Assembly (NCBI RefSeq): GCF_004138125.1
Contig: NZ_RXHS01000021.1
Coordinates: 1 to 40,669, forward strand
Direction: 5' to 3'
DNA from: Seramator thermalis
GTDB taxonomy: Bacteria; Bacteroidota; Bacteroidia; Bacteroidales; Dysgonomonadaceae
DNA: 40,669 nt
Shown one piece after another: positions 17,329 to 25,579 of the stretch. The translations under genes were made by a program, and so were the position numbers. The notes under the pieces are model-generated. The model was not told the DNA's origin, did no database searches, and saw only the letters and a list, made by a program, of their open reading frames with translations. How positions within the stretch are numbered: position 1 is the stretch's first letter; every line of letters starts with the position of its first letter.

Positions 17329-18900
17329 ATGAAAGTAAATTATTTTTTTCTGATTTTCATCGTATTCCTATTTTCGGGATGCAAAAACAGTCGGCCAAAA
17401 GAAGAGGGGAATATGCTTTTCCAAGAAAAACATCGTCCGCAGGTACATTTTTCACCGGCGAAAAATTGGATGAACGATCCAAATGGATTGGTTTATCATA
17501 ACGGAGAATATCATCTTTTTTATCAACATTATCCCGAGAAACCTTTTTGGGGTCCTATGCATTGGGGACATGCCGTAAGCAGGGATCTTGTGCATTGGGA
17601 ACATTTGCCTATAGCTCTTTATCCCGACAGTTTGGGATACATTTTTTCGGGGAGTGCCGTTGTGGACTTTCAGAATACGTCGGGTTTTGGGAGTGAGGAC
17701 AACCCTCCGCTCATCGCTTTTTTTACGTATCACGATCCTGTTGCCGCCGAAGAAGGACGCAGAAACGAAACGCAATCGCAAGCCGTTGCTTACAGCACGG
17801 ATAATGGTCGGTCATGGACAAAATACGCACATAATCCGGTGATAAAAAATCCGGGAATCCCCGATTTTCGGGATCCGAAAGTAATATGGCATGAAGAAAC
17901 CCAAAAATGGGTTATGAGTATCGCTGCCGGCCAAGTCATTCAATTTTATACTTCCCCAAATTGCATCGATTGGACTTACAGCGGCGAATTCGGAGAAGGG
18001 AAAGGCTCTCATGAAGGTGTGTGGGAATGTCCCGATCTTTTCCCTTTAAAGGTAAAAAATACGGATGAAACAAAATGGGTATTGATCGTGAACGTTAATC
18101 CGGGTGCTCCTGCAGGAGGTTCGGGCACGCAATATTTTGTAGGCGAATTCGACGGGCGATGTTTCGAAAGCGATCAGGAGGTGACATTATGGATGGACTA
18201 TGGAAAAGACAATTATGCCGGCGTGACATGGAACAATGCACCGGAGGAGAGGAGGATTTTGATCGGATGGATGAATAATTGGCAGTATGCCAATGAAGTT
18301 CCCACGGAAGGATGGAGAGGTGCGGCGACTTTTCCGCGCGAATTGGGTCTTGAAAAAGTGGGTAACCGATATCTGCTGACATCTGATCCTGTACAGGAAA
18401 TTGAAAAAATATATGGGAAGAAAGTGAATTTAAATAAAATGATGATTTCGGGCACGGAATCTATCTCGGACAAGATTCCTTTTCCAAAAGCTCCAATAGA
18501 AATCACGTTAACTTTTAATTTGGCAAATAAGACAAAAATGGGTTTTCCAAATAAATACGGCATCACCCTAAAAAATTCCAAAGGGGAATATTACACTGTT
18601 GGATATGACAACATCGACAGGTGTTTTTATGCAGACAGAACCCGTGCGACAGGCGAAAATTTTTCTTCTTCATTTCCTTCCCTGCATTTTGCTCCGTACA
18701 TTGTTCGTGAGCCCGAGATAACCTGGCGCATGATTATCGATGTTTCCTCGGTAGAGCTGTTTGCGGCTGATGGCAAAGCGGTTATTAGCGATCTGGTGTT
18801 TCCGTCGGATATTTTTGACGAAATCGAATTGTTTGCCGAAAACGGACGTATAGAAGTAAGCCAAGGAACTGTTAGAAAATTAAAATCGATCTGGAAATAA
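17329..18900 (+). CDS. Glycoside hydrolase family 32 lipoprotein (fructan hydrolase / levanase-inulinase type)
   Basis: Hydrolyses beta-fructosyl links, releasing fructose. The 523-residue protein has a lipoprotein signal peptide (lipobox FSGC, Cys18), so it is anchored in the periplasm or at the cell surface. All three GH32 catalytic blocks are present: WMNDPNG with nucleophile Asp50, FRDPK with the transition-state stabiliser Asp182, and WECPDLF with acid/base Glu233. The five-bladed propeller spans about 35-345 and the C-terminal beta-sandwich about 360-523. Whether it acts exo or endo, and on levan, inulin or sucrose, is not visible. It is followed by fructokinase after 15 bp and then the permease, which indicates fructose as product. 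It appears to be the only intact GH32 of a locus that once had at least two. Confidence 0.95.
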   Translation: MKVNYFFLIFIVFLFSGCKNSRPKEEGNMLFQEKHRPQVHFSPAKNWMNDPNGLVYHNGEYHLFYQHYPEKPFWGPMHWGHAVSRDLVHWEHLPIALYPDSLGYIFSGSAVVDFQNTSGFGSEDNPPLIAFFTYHDPVAAEEGRRNETQSQAVAYSTDNGRSWTKYAHNPVIKNPGIPDFRDPKVIWHEETQKWVMSIAAGQVIQFYTSPNCIDWTYSGEFGEGKGSHEGVWECPDLFPLKVKNTDETKWVLIVNVNPGAPAGGSGTQYFVGEFDGRCFESDQEVTLWMDYGKDNYAGVTWNNAPEERRILIGWMNNWQYANEVPTEGWRGAATFPRELGLEKVGNRYLLTSDPVQEIEKIYGKKVNLNKMMISGTESISDKIPFPKAPIEITLTFNLANKTKMGFPNKYGITLKNSKGEYYTVGYDNIDRCFYADRTRATGENFSSSFPSLHFAPYIVREPEITWRMIIDVSSVELFAADGKAVISDLVFPSDIFDEIELFAENGRIEVSQGTVRKLKSIWK

Positions 18901-18915
18901 TCGACAAAAAGAAAT

Positions 18916-19773
18916 ATGAGCAAAAAACCTGTTATCATCGGAATTGGCGAACTGCTGTGGGACATGTTGCCAACAGGGAAGAAAGCCGGCGGAGCACCCA
19001 TTAATTTTGTGTATCACGCCTCGCGGCTTGGAGCCGAAAGTTACGCTATCAGCGCGGTCGGCAACGATGCTTTGGGTGACGAAATTATGTCGGAAATCGA
19101 CAAAATCGGCATTCATTACCTCATTGAGCGCATCGATTTTCCTACCGGAACAGTGGAAGTGGAACTTAAAAATGGCATTCCCAACTACATCATCAACGAA
19201 GGCGTGGCGTGGGATCATATTCCGCTAACGGAAGCGATGAAAGATTTGGCGAAAAAAGCCGATGCCGTTTGTTTCGGCACGCTCGCACAACGTCATCCCG
19301 ATTCGCGTCATACGATTCAAACCATTCTCTCGCTGGTTCCCGAAAAGGCTTTTCGCATTCTCGATATCAACATCCGTCAGCACTACTATTCCAAGGAATT
19401 GATCGAAACATCGCTTCAGCAGAGCAATATTCTGAAAATAAACGACGAAGAACTGCTGCTGCTAAAGGAACTGTTCGGAAAACAAACGGCAACGGACGAT
19501 GAAATGTGCAAAGAGCTTATCGAAAAGTATCATCTGAAATATCTGATTCTGACGGCCGGAGCTTCATACAGCAAGATCTTTACGCCCGAAACGAGTTCCC
19601 GTATCTTAACACCGAAGGTGGAAGTTGCCGATACAGTGGGTGCCGGCGATGCTTTCACGGGAGCTTTCATTTCGTCGGTTATCGACGGAAAATCGCTCGT
19701 CGAATCCCATCAGGCGGCCGTGGACAGAGCCGCTCTCGTTTGTACCCGACCCGGAGCGTGGGTCAACGAATAA
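18916..19773 (+). CDS. Fructokinase, PfkB (ribokinase) family
   Basis: Phosphorylates fructose with ATP in the cytoplasm. The 285-residue protein shows the PfkB N-terminal glycine block (GGAPINFVYHASRLGAESYA, about residues 25-44) and the C-terminal anion-hole and catalytic block VGAGDAFTGAF with catalytic Asp245. Size and motifs fit bacterial carbohydrate kinases of fructokinase type. The GELLWDMLP start agrees with that group. The gene lies 15 bp after GH32 and 45 bp before the MFS permease, the same three-gene order seen in the B. thetaiotaomicron fructan locus (GH32, kinase, permease). Base composition is clearly more GC-rich than in the sensor and SusCD genes. Substrate is inferred from context; 5-keto sugar kinases share the fold. 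Confidence 0.9.
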   Translation: MSKKPVIIGIGELLWDMLPTGKKAGGAPINFVYHASRLGAESYAISAVGNDALGDEIMSEIDKIGIHYLIERIDFPTGTVEVELKNGIPNYIINEGVAWDHIPLTEAMKDLAKKADAVCFGTLAQRHPDSRHTIQTILSLVPEKAFRILDINIRQHYYSKELIETSLQQSNILKINDEELLLLKELFGKQTATDDEMCKELIEKYHLKYLILTAGASYSKIFTPETSSRILTPKVEVADTVGAGDAFTGAFISSVIDGKSLVESHQAAVDRAALVCTRPGAWVNE

Positions 19774-19818
19774 AATCCGATTCTAAAACAATTTTATCAT
19801 TCATAACAACCTAACCCG

Positions 19819-20982
19819 ATGAACAACAAAAACACCCTTACGCAATTGATCTCCGTCATGCTTGCCTTTTTCACGATGGGATTCGTAGATTTGGTAGGCA
19901 TAGCCACGAATTATATCAAAAGCGATTTCGCCCTCAACGACACGATGGCAAACTTAATGCCCTCGATGGTTTTTCTGTGGTTTTTAATTTTTTCGGTTCC
20001 TACCGGAATGTTAATGAATCGGATTGGCCGTCGCAAAACGGTGTTGCTTAGCATTGTAGTAACGATCATGGCACTTCTCGTTCCACTTCTCCATTACAGT
20101 TTTGCCATGATGCTCATTGCCTTCTCGTTACTCGGAATTGGCAACACGCTGATGCAGGTTTCCCTCAATCCGCTGGTTTCGAATATTGTTAGCGGCGACA
20201 GGCTTGCAAGCACACTCACTTTCGGACAATTTGTAAAGGCGATCGCCTCGTTTCTCGCACCCATCCTCGCAGCATGGGCAGTTATTCGGTTTGGCGACTG
20301 GAAAATGTTGTTCCCGATTTTTGCCGTTATTGCCCTCATAGCCGTTATTGCGCTCAACTTTACCAAGGTTAAGGAAATGCCCGTAGAACATCAATCCACG
20401 TTCGGCGAATGCTTGGCATTGTTGAAGGACTCATCGATCTTGATGCTGTTTCTGGGAATCATGATGCACGTGGGCATTGATGTAGGCGTAAATACTACTG
20501 CGCCCAAACTTCTGATCGAGCGTACAGGCATGGCACTTGCACAAGCCGGATATGCCACAAGCATATATTTTTTGTTTCGAACCGTTGGGTCATTAAGTGG
20601 CGCATTTATTTTAGCCAAATATTCATCAAAGACATTTTTCCTGGTCAGCATCACGATGATCGGACTGGCAATCCTCGGACTGTTTTTTGTGCAGGGAGCA
20701 ATCGCCATCTATTTCTGCATCGCATTGATAGGGTTCGGAAATTCTAATATTTTCTCCATCATGTTCTCGCAAGCATTGCTCCATCTACCTTCGCGAAACA
20801 ACGAAATTTCGGGTTTGATGATCATGGGACTTGCTGGTGGCGCTATTTTCCCGTTGCTAATGGGCATCGTTTCCGACGCACTGAAAAGTCAAATCGGTGC
20901 CGTGATTGTTTTGATGCTTTGTCTGTCCTATTTGGCATTTCTATCGCCTCGCATCAAGGACAGCAACAAAGTTGCCGAATGA
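19819..20982 (+). CDS. MFS sugar permease (fructose transporter, FucP/BT1758-like)
   Basis: Inner-membrane transporter with about twelve hydrophobic segments in 387 residues. The MFS signature between TM2 and TM3 is NRIGRRKTVLL (about residues 67-77), and the sequence MGFVDLVGIATNYIKSDFAL near the N-terminus resembles the fucose/fructose permease branch of the major facilitator family. It should take the fructose released in the periplasm into the cytoplasm, where the adjacent kinase acts. It is the last gene of the locus and is followed by 217 bp without a convincing gene. Sugar specificity is inferred from the neighbourhood and from the equivalent gene order in B. thetaiotaomicron. Confidence 0.88.
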   Translation: MNNKNTLTQLISVMLAFFTMGFVDLVGIATNYIKSDFALNDTMANLMPSMVFLWFLIFSVPTGMLMNRIGRRKTVLLSIVVTIMALLVPLLHYSFAMMLIAFSLLGIGNTLMQVSLNPLVSNIVSGDRLASTLTFGQFVKAIASFLAPILAAWAVIRFGDWKMLFPIFAVIALIAVIALNFTKVKEMPVEHQSTFGECLALLKDSSILMLFLGIMMHVGIDVGVNTTAPKLLIERTGMALAQAGYATSIYFLFRTVGSLSGAFILAKYSSKTFFLVSITMIGLAILGLFFVQGAIAIYFCIALIGFGNSNIFSIMFSQALLHLPSRNNEISGLMIMGLAGGAIFPLLMGIVSDALKSQIGAVIVLMLCLSYLAFLSPRIKDSNKVAE

Positions 20983-21185
20983 AAAGTGATAGTGGCAGGA
21001 TTATTTTCGGGATCTTTGTCATCCGATGTTGCATTAAAAAAGGACAAATTTTAGAGGTATTTATTCGAAACTTATTGTATCTTTACGACATATTGAAAGA
21101 AGAACTTATTGATCTGTTGTCAACTAAGATGTGTTGAATTATTGGTGGCAAAGGTTGATTTTCTAAAAAAATTTAATCATTAATT

Positions 21186-21192
21186 AAGGAGG
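21186..21192 (+). promoter_or_regulatory. Strong Shine-Dalgarno site of the phasin-like gene
   Basis: AAGGAGG lies 7 bp before the ATG at 21200. Near-perfect Shine-Dalgarno sites are uncommon in this phylum, where most genes of the window lack one, so it fixes the start and hints at high expression. Confidence 0.6.
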
Positions 21193-21199
21193 CGTTATT

Positions 21200-21502
21200 A
21201 TGGCGGACATTATTAAGAATGCAGTTTTGGCAGGAATTGGATTGATGTCGTTGACACACGAAAAAGCCGAAGAATTCGCAAAAGAACTCATTAAACGAGG
21301 AGAACTATCCGAAAACGATAAGTCCAAGTTTGTGAAAGATGCGCTGGATCAATCGGAAAAAGCCAAAACAGAAATCGGTGAAAAAATCGAAAAGACGGTT
21401 GAAACGATTATGTCGAAAATGAACATCCCTACGCGGAAAGAATTTGACGAACTAAAAAGTATGGTGGAAGAATTGTCCCGAAAAACAAATAAGACAGAAT
21501 AA
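21200..21502 (+). CDS. Phasin-family protein (PhaF/PhaI-like)
   Basis: A 100-residue, mostly helical and very charged protein. It starts with a hydrophobic helix (NAVLAGIGLMSLTHEKAEEF) and continues with a long amphipathic helix ending in a heptad-like segment (FDELKSMVEELSRKTNK), which is the pattern of the polyhydroxyalkanoate granule-associated family; the AKPA-rich DNA-binding tail of PhaF is absent. Phasins coat storage granules, but small members also occur in genomes without PHA synthesis and next to ABC1/UbiB genes, as here (21 bp upstream of one). I infer a membrane- or kinase-related partner role, not a storage role. The strong ribosome binding site makes the start certain. Confidence 0.75.
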   Translation: MADIIKNAVLAGIGLMSLTHEKAEEFAKELIKRGELSENDKSKFVKDALDQSEKAKTEIGEKIEKTVETIMSKMNIPTRKEFDELKSMVEELSRKTNKTE

Positions 21503-21523
21503 AACCTTTATAAAACCGAATCA

Positions 21524-23215
21524 ATGCCGAATACATACCCACAGGTAGGTTTGAGTTTTCGAAGCAATTTCGACAAGGTAAAACGAAGCCGCCAGATCAT
21601 TTCGGTTTTCATGAAATTCGGTCTTGATTATCTTTTTGACGTTTCTCGGATTAATTTTATTTCCAAAATACGAAAACGACAGAAAGGTTATCAAAAATTA
21701 TCGCATGCCGAAAGACTTCGCCTCGCTTTGGAAGAGTTGGGCCCGACTTTTATCAAGTTTGGTCAAATACTGAGCACACGCCCCGATTTTATTCCTGCCG
21801 AATATATTTGCGAATTGGAGAAACTTCAAGACAAAGTCTTACCGGTAGATAGTTTTCAGATTGAAAAATGTATAGAGACAGAACTCAACAGACCTTTATC
21901 CGACATATTTAAGGAATTTGATGCTAAACCGGTTGCTTCCGCTTCTTTAAGTCAGGTACACAAAGCGGTTTTACACAACGGTGAAGTAGTAGCTCTGAAG
22001 ATACAGAAGCCAGGCATCCGAAACACCATCGAATTGGACATGGCTATTCTGGAGAATTTGGCTGAATCGTTGGAAAAGCAGCTCCAGAAGACCCCTTTCA
22101 GCAACCCAAAAGCCGCTGTTACTGAAATCAAAAGAACAATCAGAAAAGAATTGGACTTTTTAAACGAGGCCCACAATTTCGATAAATTCAGAAAAAATTT
22201 TAAAGGAGTTGATTATGTGAAAGTTCCGAAAATCTATTGGGACTTAAGCACTGAGAAACTGCTGACAATGGAATTTATTGAAGGAGTTAAGATCAACGAG
22301 ATAACTCAAGATAAATACAAAGATCTCTTCGATCCAAAAAAAGTTGCCAACCAAGCGGCTGAAGCGCTTCTGAAGCAAATCCTACTCGACGGCTTCTTCC
22401 ATGCCGACCCTCATCCGGGTAACCTTTTCATTCAACCTCCGTCAACCATTGTCATGCTTGATGTGGGAATGACGGGACATCTCGATAAAAGAACCATCAT
22501 CATCATTGCAAAGATTTTACGTGCAGCCAACAAAAAAGATTATTCCCGCATCATCAGGGGATTTGAGGAATTGGGAATGGTTGTACAGAAAATCGATAAG
22601 CTATCGCTCCGTCAGGATTTGGACGAACTACTCGAAGTATATTCCGATCGTCCTTTCAAAACGATCAGCATGATGCGGCTCAATCAACAGATTTTAGAGG
22701 TTATGAATCGACACCGGATGTCAGTTCCTTCCAATATGGTAATGATGCTCCGCACCATGTCGATTGCCGAAGCAATCGGTAAACAATTGGAGCCCGATTT
22801 CGATTTGTTCACCCTCGTACAACCATTTGTCAGAAAAGTATTTCTCAACATTAATTCCCCTCAAAACTGGAAAAATCGAAGCACAATCATGATCGATGAA
22901 AGTGCACAACTTATTGAACATCTGCCACACAATTTATCTGAATTGCTCAGAAAACTGAGGGATGGACAATTTGAAGTAAAACTCGAGCATCACAACCTGG
23001 AAAATCTTACCCGTGAGATGAAAGGTTCAAGCAACCGCATTTCGGCAAGCCTGATTATTGCGGCACTTATCGTAGGATCTTCCCTGATTTTGCAACAAGG
23101 AATTGGTCCTCTGGTCTCGAATATTTCCATTTTAGGGATTATCGGTTATATTCTTGCAGGAATCTTGGGATTGGGACTTCTCGTTGCTATTTTACGATCG
23201 AGTCGAAAAAAATAA
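21524..23215 (+). CDS. ABC1/UbiB-family atypical kinase
   Basis: Protein-kinase-like membrane protein. In E. coli UbiB supports ubiquinone synthesis; members elsewhere are ATPases with lipid or quinone-linked roles. The 563 residues hold the family's KxGQ motif (GPTFIKFGQILSTRPDFIP, about 70-88), the Ala-rich nucleotide loop ASASLSQVHKA (about 137-147) followed by VALKIQKPG, the catalytic-loop equivalent FHADPHPGNLF (about 293-303) and the metal-binding DVG (about 312-314). Two C-terminal membrane helices follow (about 506-558), separated by a short loop. It starts 21 bp after the phasin-like gene, so the two are probably co-transcribed. Organisms of this kind use menaquinone rather than ubiquinone, so the gene symbol ubiB is not applied. 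Confidence 0.92.
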   Translation: MPNTYPQVGLSFRSNFDKVKRSRQIISVFMKFGLDYLFDVSRINFISKIRKRQKGYQKLSHAERLRLALEELGPTFIKFGQILSTRPDFIPAEYICELEKLQDKVLPVDSFQIEKCIETELNRPLSDIFKEFDAKPVASASLSQVHKAVLHNGEVVALKIQKPGIRNTIELDMAILENLAESLEKQLQKTPFSNPKAAVTEIKRTIRKELDFLNEAHNFDKFRKNFKGVDYVKVPKIYWDLSTEKLLTMEFIEGVKINEITQDKYKDLFDPKKVANQAAEALLKQILLDGFFHADPHPGNLFIQPPSTIVMLDVGMTGHLDKRTIIIIAKILRAANKKDYSRIIRGFEELGMVVQKIDKLSLRQDLDELLEVYSDRPFKTISMMRLNQQILEVMNRHRMSVPSNMVMMLRTMSIAEAIGKQLEPDFDLFTLVQPFVRKVFLNINSPQNWKNRSTIMIDESAQLIEHLPHNLSELLRKLRDGQFEVKLEHHNLENLTREMKGSSNRISASLIIAALIVGSSLILQQGIGPLVSNISILGIIGYILAGILGLGLLVAILRSSRKK

Positions 23216-23393
23216 ATTCTTTTCTCTTTTTTGCCCGAAGATAAAAATTACAATCGATATAATTATCTAATATTCAGAAGTATATTTTCATTCTTAATTT
23301 TTGTCAAAGTCATTTCAACAAGTATGGCGGCAATCCGCACATATCGATAACGACAGCGTCGAAGTTTATTCAAAAACAGCTAACTCTGTCAAA

Positions 23394-24817
23394 TTATTCT
23401 CCGGGAGCTTTAAAACCGGCCGCTGCATCGTCGAGAACCAACACCCAGTCTAAATTTTCACCCGGTTGCGGCGGTACAAATGTACGAGTTCCTTCATTGG
23501 AAAAATTTCCGATTTTCTGAGCCTCTCCATTACGTGGATTATACCACCATGCGGTTACTTTTTTCCCGAAATAACATCCATCCTTACCGTAAACGGCCTG
23601 CCCACCGGAACATAAACCATAGCATAACGGCCGTTTTCATCTCGGGTAGCTACAAAACGATAACGTCCGGCACCGGGCACCGAGGTTTTTACCTTATCGG
23701 GTACAATTACCGAATCATCGGGAATACGCGTGAGAAAAGGCCTCGACTCCATCAACCGCCTGCCGAACTGCATCTGCCATGCACCCGGCTGATCAACGGC
23801 TTCGTACCACGGCATTAACGGAAAATTGATCGGATCACGATCCGGATGCCACATCTGCCAAACGGAATGATGTCCATAGGTATGTCCGAATGCACCGCCG
23901 AACAAGTCCCAGTAAAGCGGACGTCGAACATCGGCAGAAACAGAATGCCCGTTTTTTTCCGCATTGAATTCAATGGGATGATCTTCATAAAGCGGTTCAC
24001 CATCCATTACCGGTTTTGCGGGCGTACGCTTATAATCTTTCAGCGTATTTTCATAACTTCCCGTGAAATTAGGCGTATGCCCGTTCTGACGCATGTTGAA
24101 ATCGAGCCACTCTTCCTCGTGAAAATACTCGGCTGAACCATGTCCTCCCATCGGATGAAAAGTAATCAAATGAGCACCACCGTCGCCTTTGCGTAAACCC
24201 GAAGCCATAGCTCTGACGATTTCTCTGTGCTCATCCTTTTCAATGGGTCGGTCTCCGCCGAGAATCCAAATGATATTGGGAAAATCCTTATACCGTTTTC
24301 CGAGAATTTCCCCATAAACTGCCGCATTTCCCGGAGTGAAAATCTCGGGGCCGACGCCCCATTTCTTGTTCCATTTATCTCCCCAGGTGGGCAACAGGCC
24401 GATAAACAGGCCTTTTTCTTCCGCCTTGCGAATTACCCAATCCACATGACGAAAATAGGCTTCGTTGATCCGGGTGGGATCGTTGTCGATCAACGGCTTT
24501 TCGCCTTCGGCATTCGGTGTATTCAATCCGTCCAGTTCGGCCAAAACAACCGCCTGAATGACGGTAAACCCTTTTTCTCTCCGGTTTTCGAGATAGTTTT
24601 CGGTTTCCGCTTTATTCAGCCGGTGAAAAAGTTCCCATGCCGTATCACCCAAGTAAAAAAAGGGCGTGCCGTCTTCAAATACCAAAAACCGTCTGTTGTC
24701 GGATACCTTCAGCCTGCCATGAGAAAAATCGACAGATTTCCCCTTCCATTTCGTGTCTTGTGCCTGAAGTGTGAAAATTAAAAAGCCTGATAGCAGCAGT
24801 AATAAATTCGTTTTCAT
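23394..24817 (-). CDS. Apiosidase-like glycoside hydrolase (GH140/DUF4038 type), frame shifted near the C-terminus
   Basis: Exported glycosidase of the DUF4038 (apiosidase-like) family, known to cleave apiose links in rhamnogalacturonan II. The signal peptide starting at ATG 24817 ([20 protein letters not shown]) is preferred over the upstream start at 24847. The TIM-barrel holds [32 protein letters not shown] with the candidate acid/base Asp, and [15 protein letters not shown] with the candidate nucleophile Glu. The first frame ends at a stop at 23557-23555, but the C-terminal beta-domain continues in the -1 frame as [19 protein letters not shown] to [13 protein letters not shown] and a stop at 23394. 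The break lies exactly at A_AAA_AAG (23564-23558). The joined product would be 474 residues. Sequencing error, a real mutation and programmed slippage all remain open. Confidence 0.85.
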
Positions 24818-24844
24818 CGTGTTTGATTTTTTCCTTAATTTGCT

Positions 24845-24852
24845 CAAAAGTA
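24845..24852 (-). promoter_or_regulatory. Candidate -7 element for the GH140-like gene
   Basis: On the minus strand TACTTTTG (24852-24845) matches TAnnTTTG and lies about 28 bp before the ATG at 24817. A TTG occurs 14 bp further upstream, closer than the usual 19-20, so only the -7 part is supported. Confidence 0.35.
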
Positions 24853-25579
24853 GCTGTTAAGTCTATCAAGGTCGTTTTTGAAAAATTGGTCTTTTAACCG
24901 GTTTCGAATGTATAATTTTATTTTTAAATTCACAAGGATTTTATGGTTCTATGTGAAATACTGAGGATAATAAAAATTGAGTTTGCCTCATGAATTCCGG
25001 ATGGCGCACTCATTTCCGAGTTTCCCCTCTTCCATTTCTTTCCCATTCCACATGGTCAATCAAATCATAACTGTCCCCGGATATCTTCCGAATAGCGCAA
25101 GTCCATATCCATTGTTCGAATGATACTATCGCCGTATTTGCGTCGTACTTGCGTCGTACTTGGTTCGAATCAACACTACACTCTTTGCCGCTGCAAATAT
25201 TTACTTGTGCCCTAAATAGCGCAAGTTTCCGAACCGGTGCAGGAAAACGACTGCAGTTTTTGAACTGCTTTTTGCTCTACATCCAAGTTACGCCGTCGCT
25301 AAACTCGAACGAGTTGGAGGTGCCTTCAATTCTTTGCACCACTATCAATTATACATTATTTTCGGGAATGTTGTGTTGACCTTCTTTGTATTCTTTTTTA
25401 GCATCAAATTTACGGAAACCCGGAAAAACCGTTAGCGAAACTTGTTATGTGTTGAAGATAATGTTTTTACTTTTAGCCGTACAAATTCATATGAAACCAT
25501 TCTTTTACACAATAAAAACCGTTTTTTCGAGTTATTTCAGTGAGGCTCTTGCTTCATACAGAAAACTTACGAATCGAAA
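24853..25579. other. 727-bp gap without a recognisable gene; contains an 11-bp tandem repeat
   Basis: No frame here looks real on composition or sequence. Positions 25138-25159 hold two tandem copies of TTGCGTCGTAC. Around 25288-25300 a GTTACGCCGTCGCTAA string recurs in altered form near 37513-37528 (GTTACGCTATCGCTAA). No tRNA, riboswitch or clear promoter was recognised. Confidence 0.4.

Noticed and set aside
20980-21137. 52-codon plus-strand frame after the sugar permease
   Set aside because: Overlaps the permease stop region and has no family-like sequence or ribosome site; probably chance.
24227-24781. 184-codon plus-strand frame opposite the GH140-like gene
   Set aside because: Shadow of the glycosidase, whose catalytic motifs are on the minus strand.
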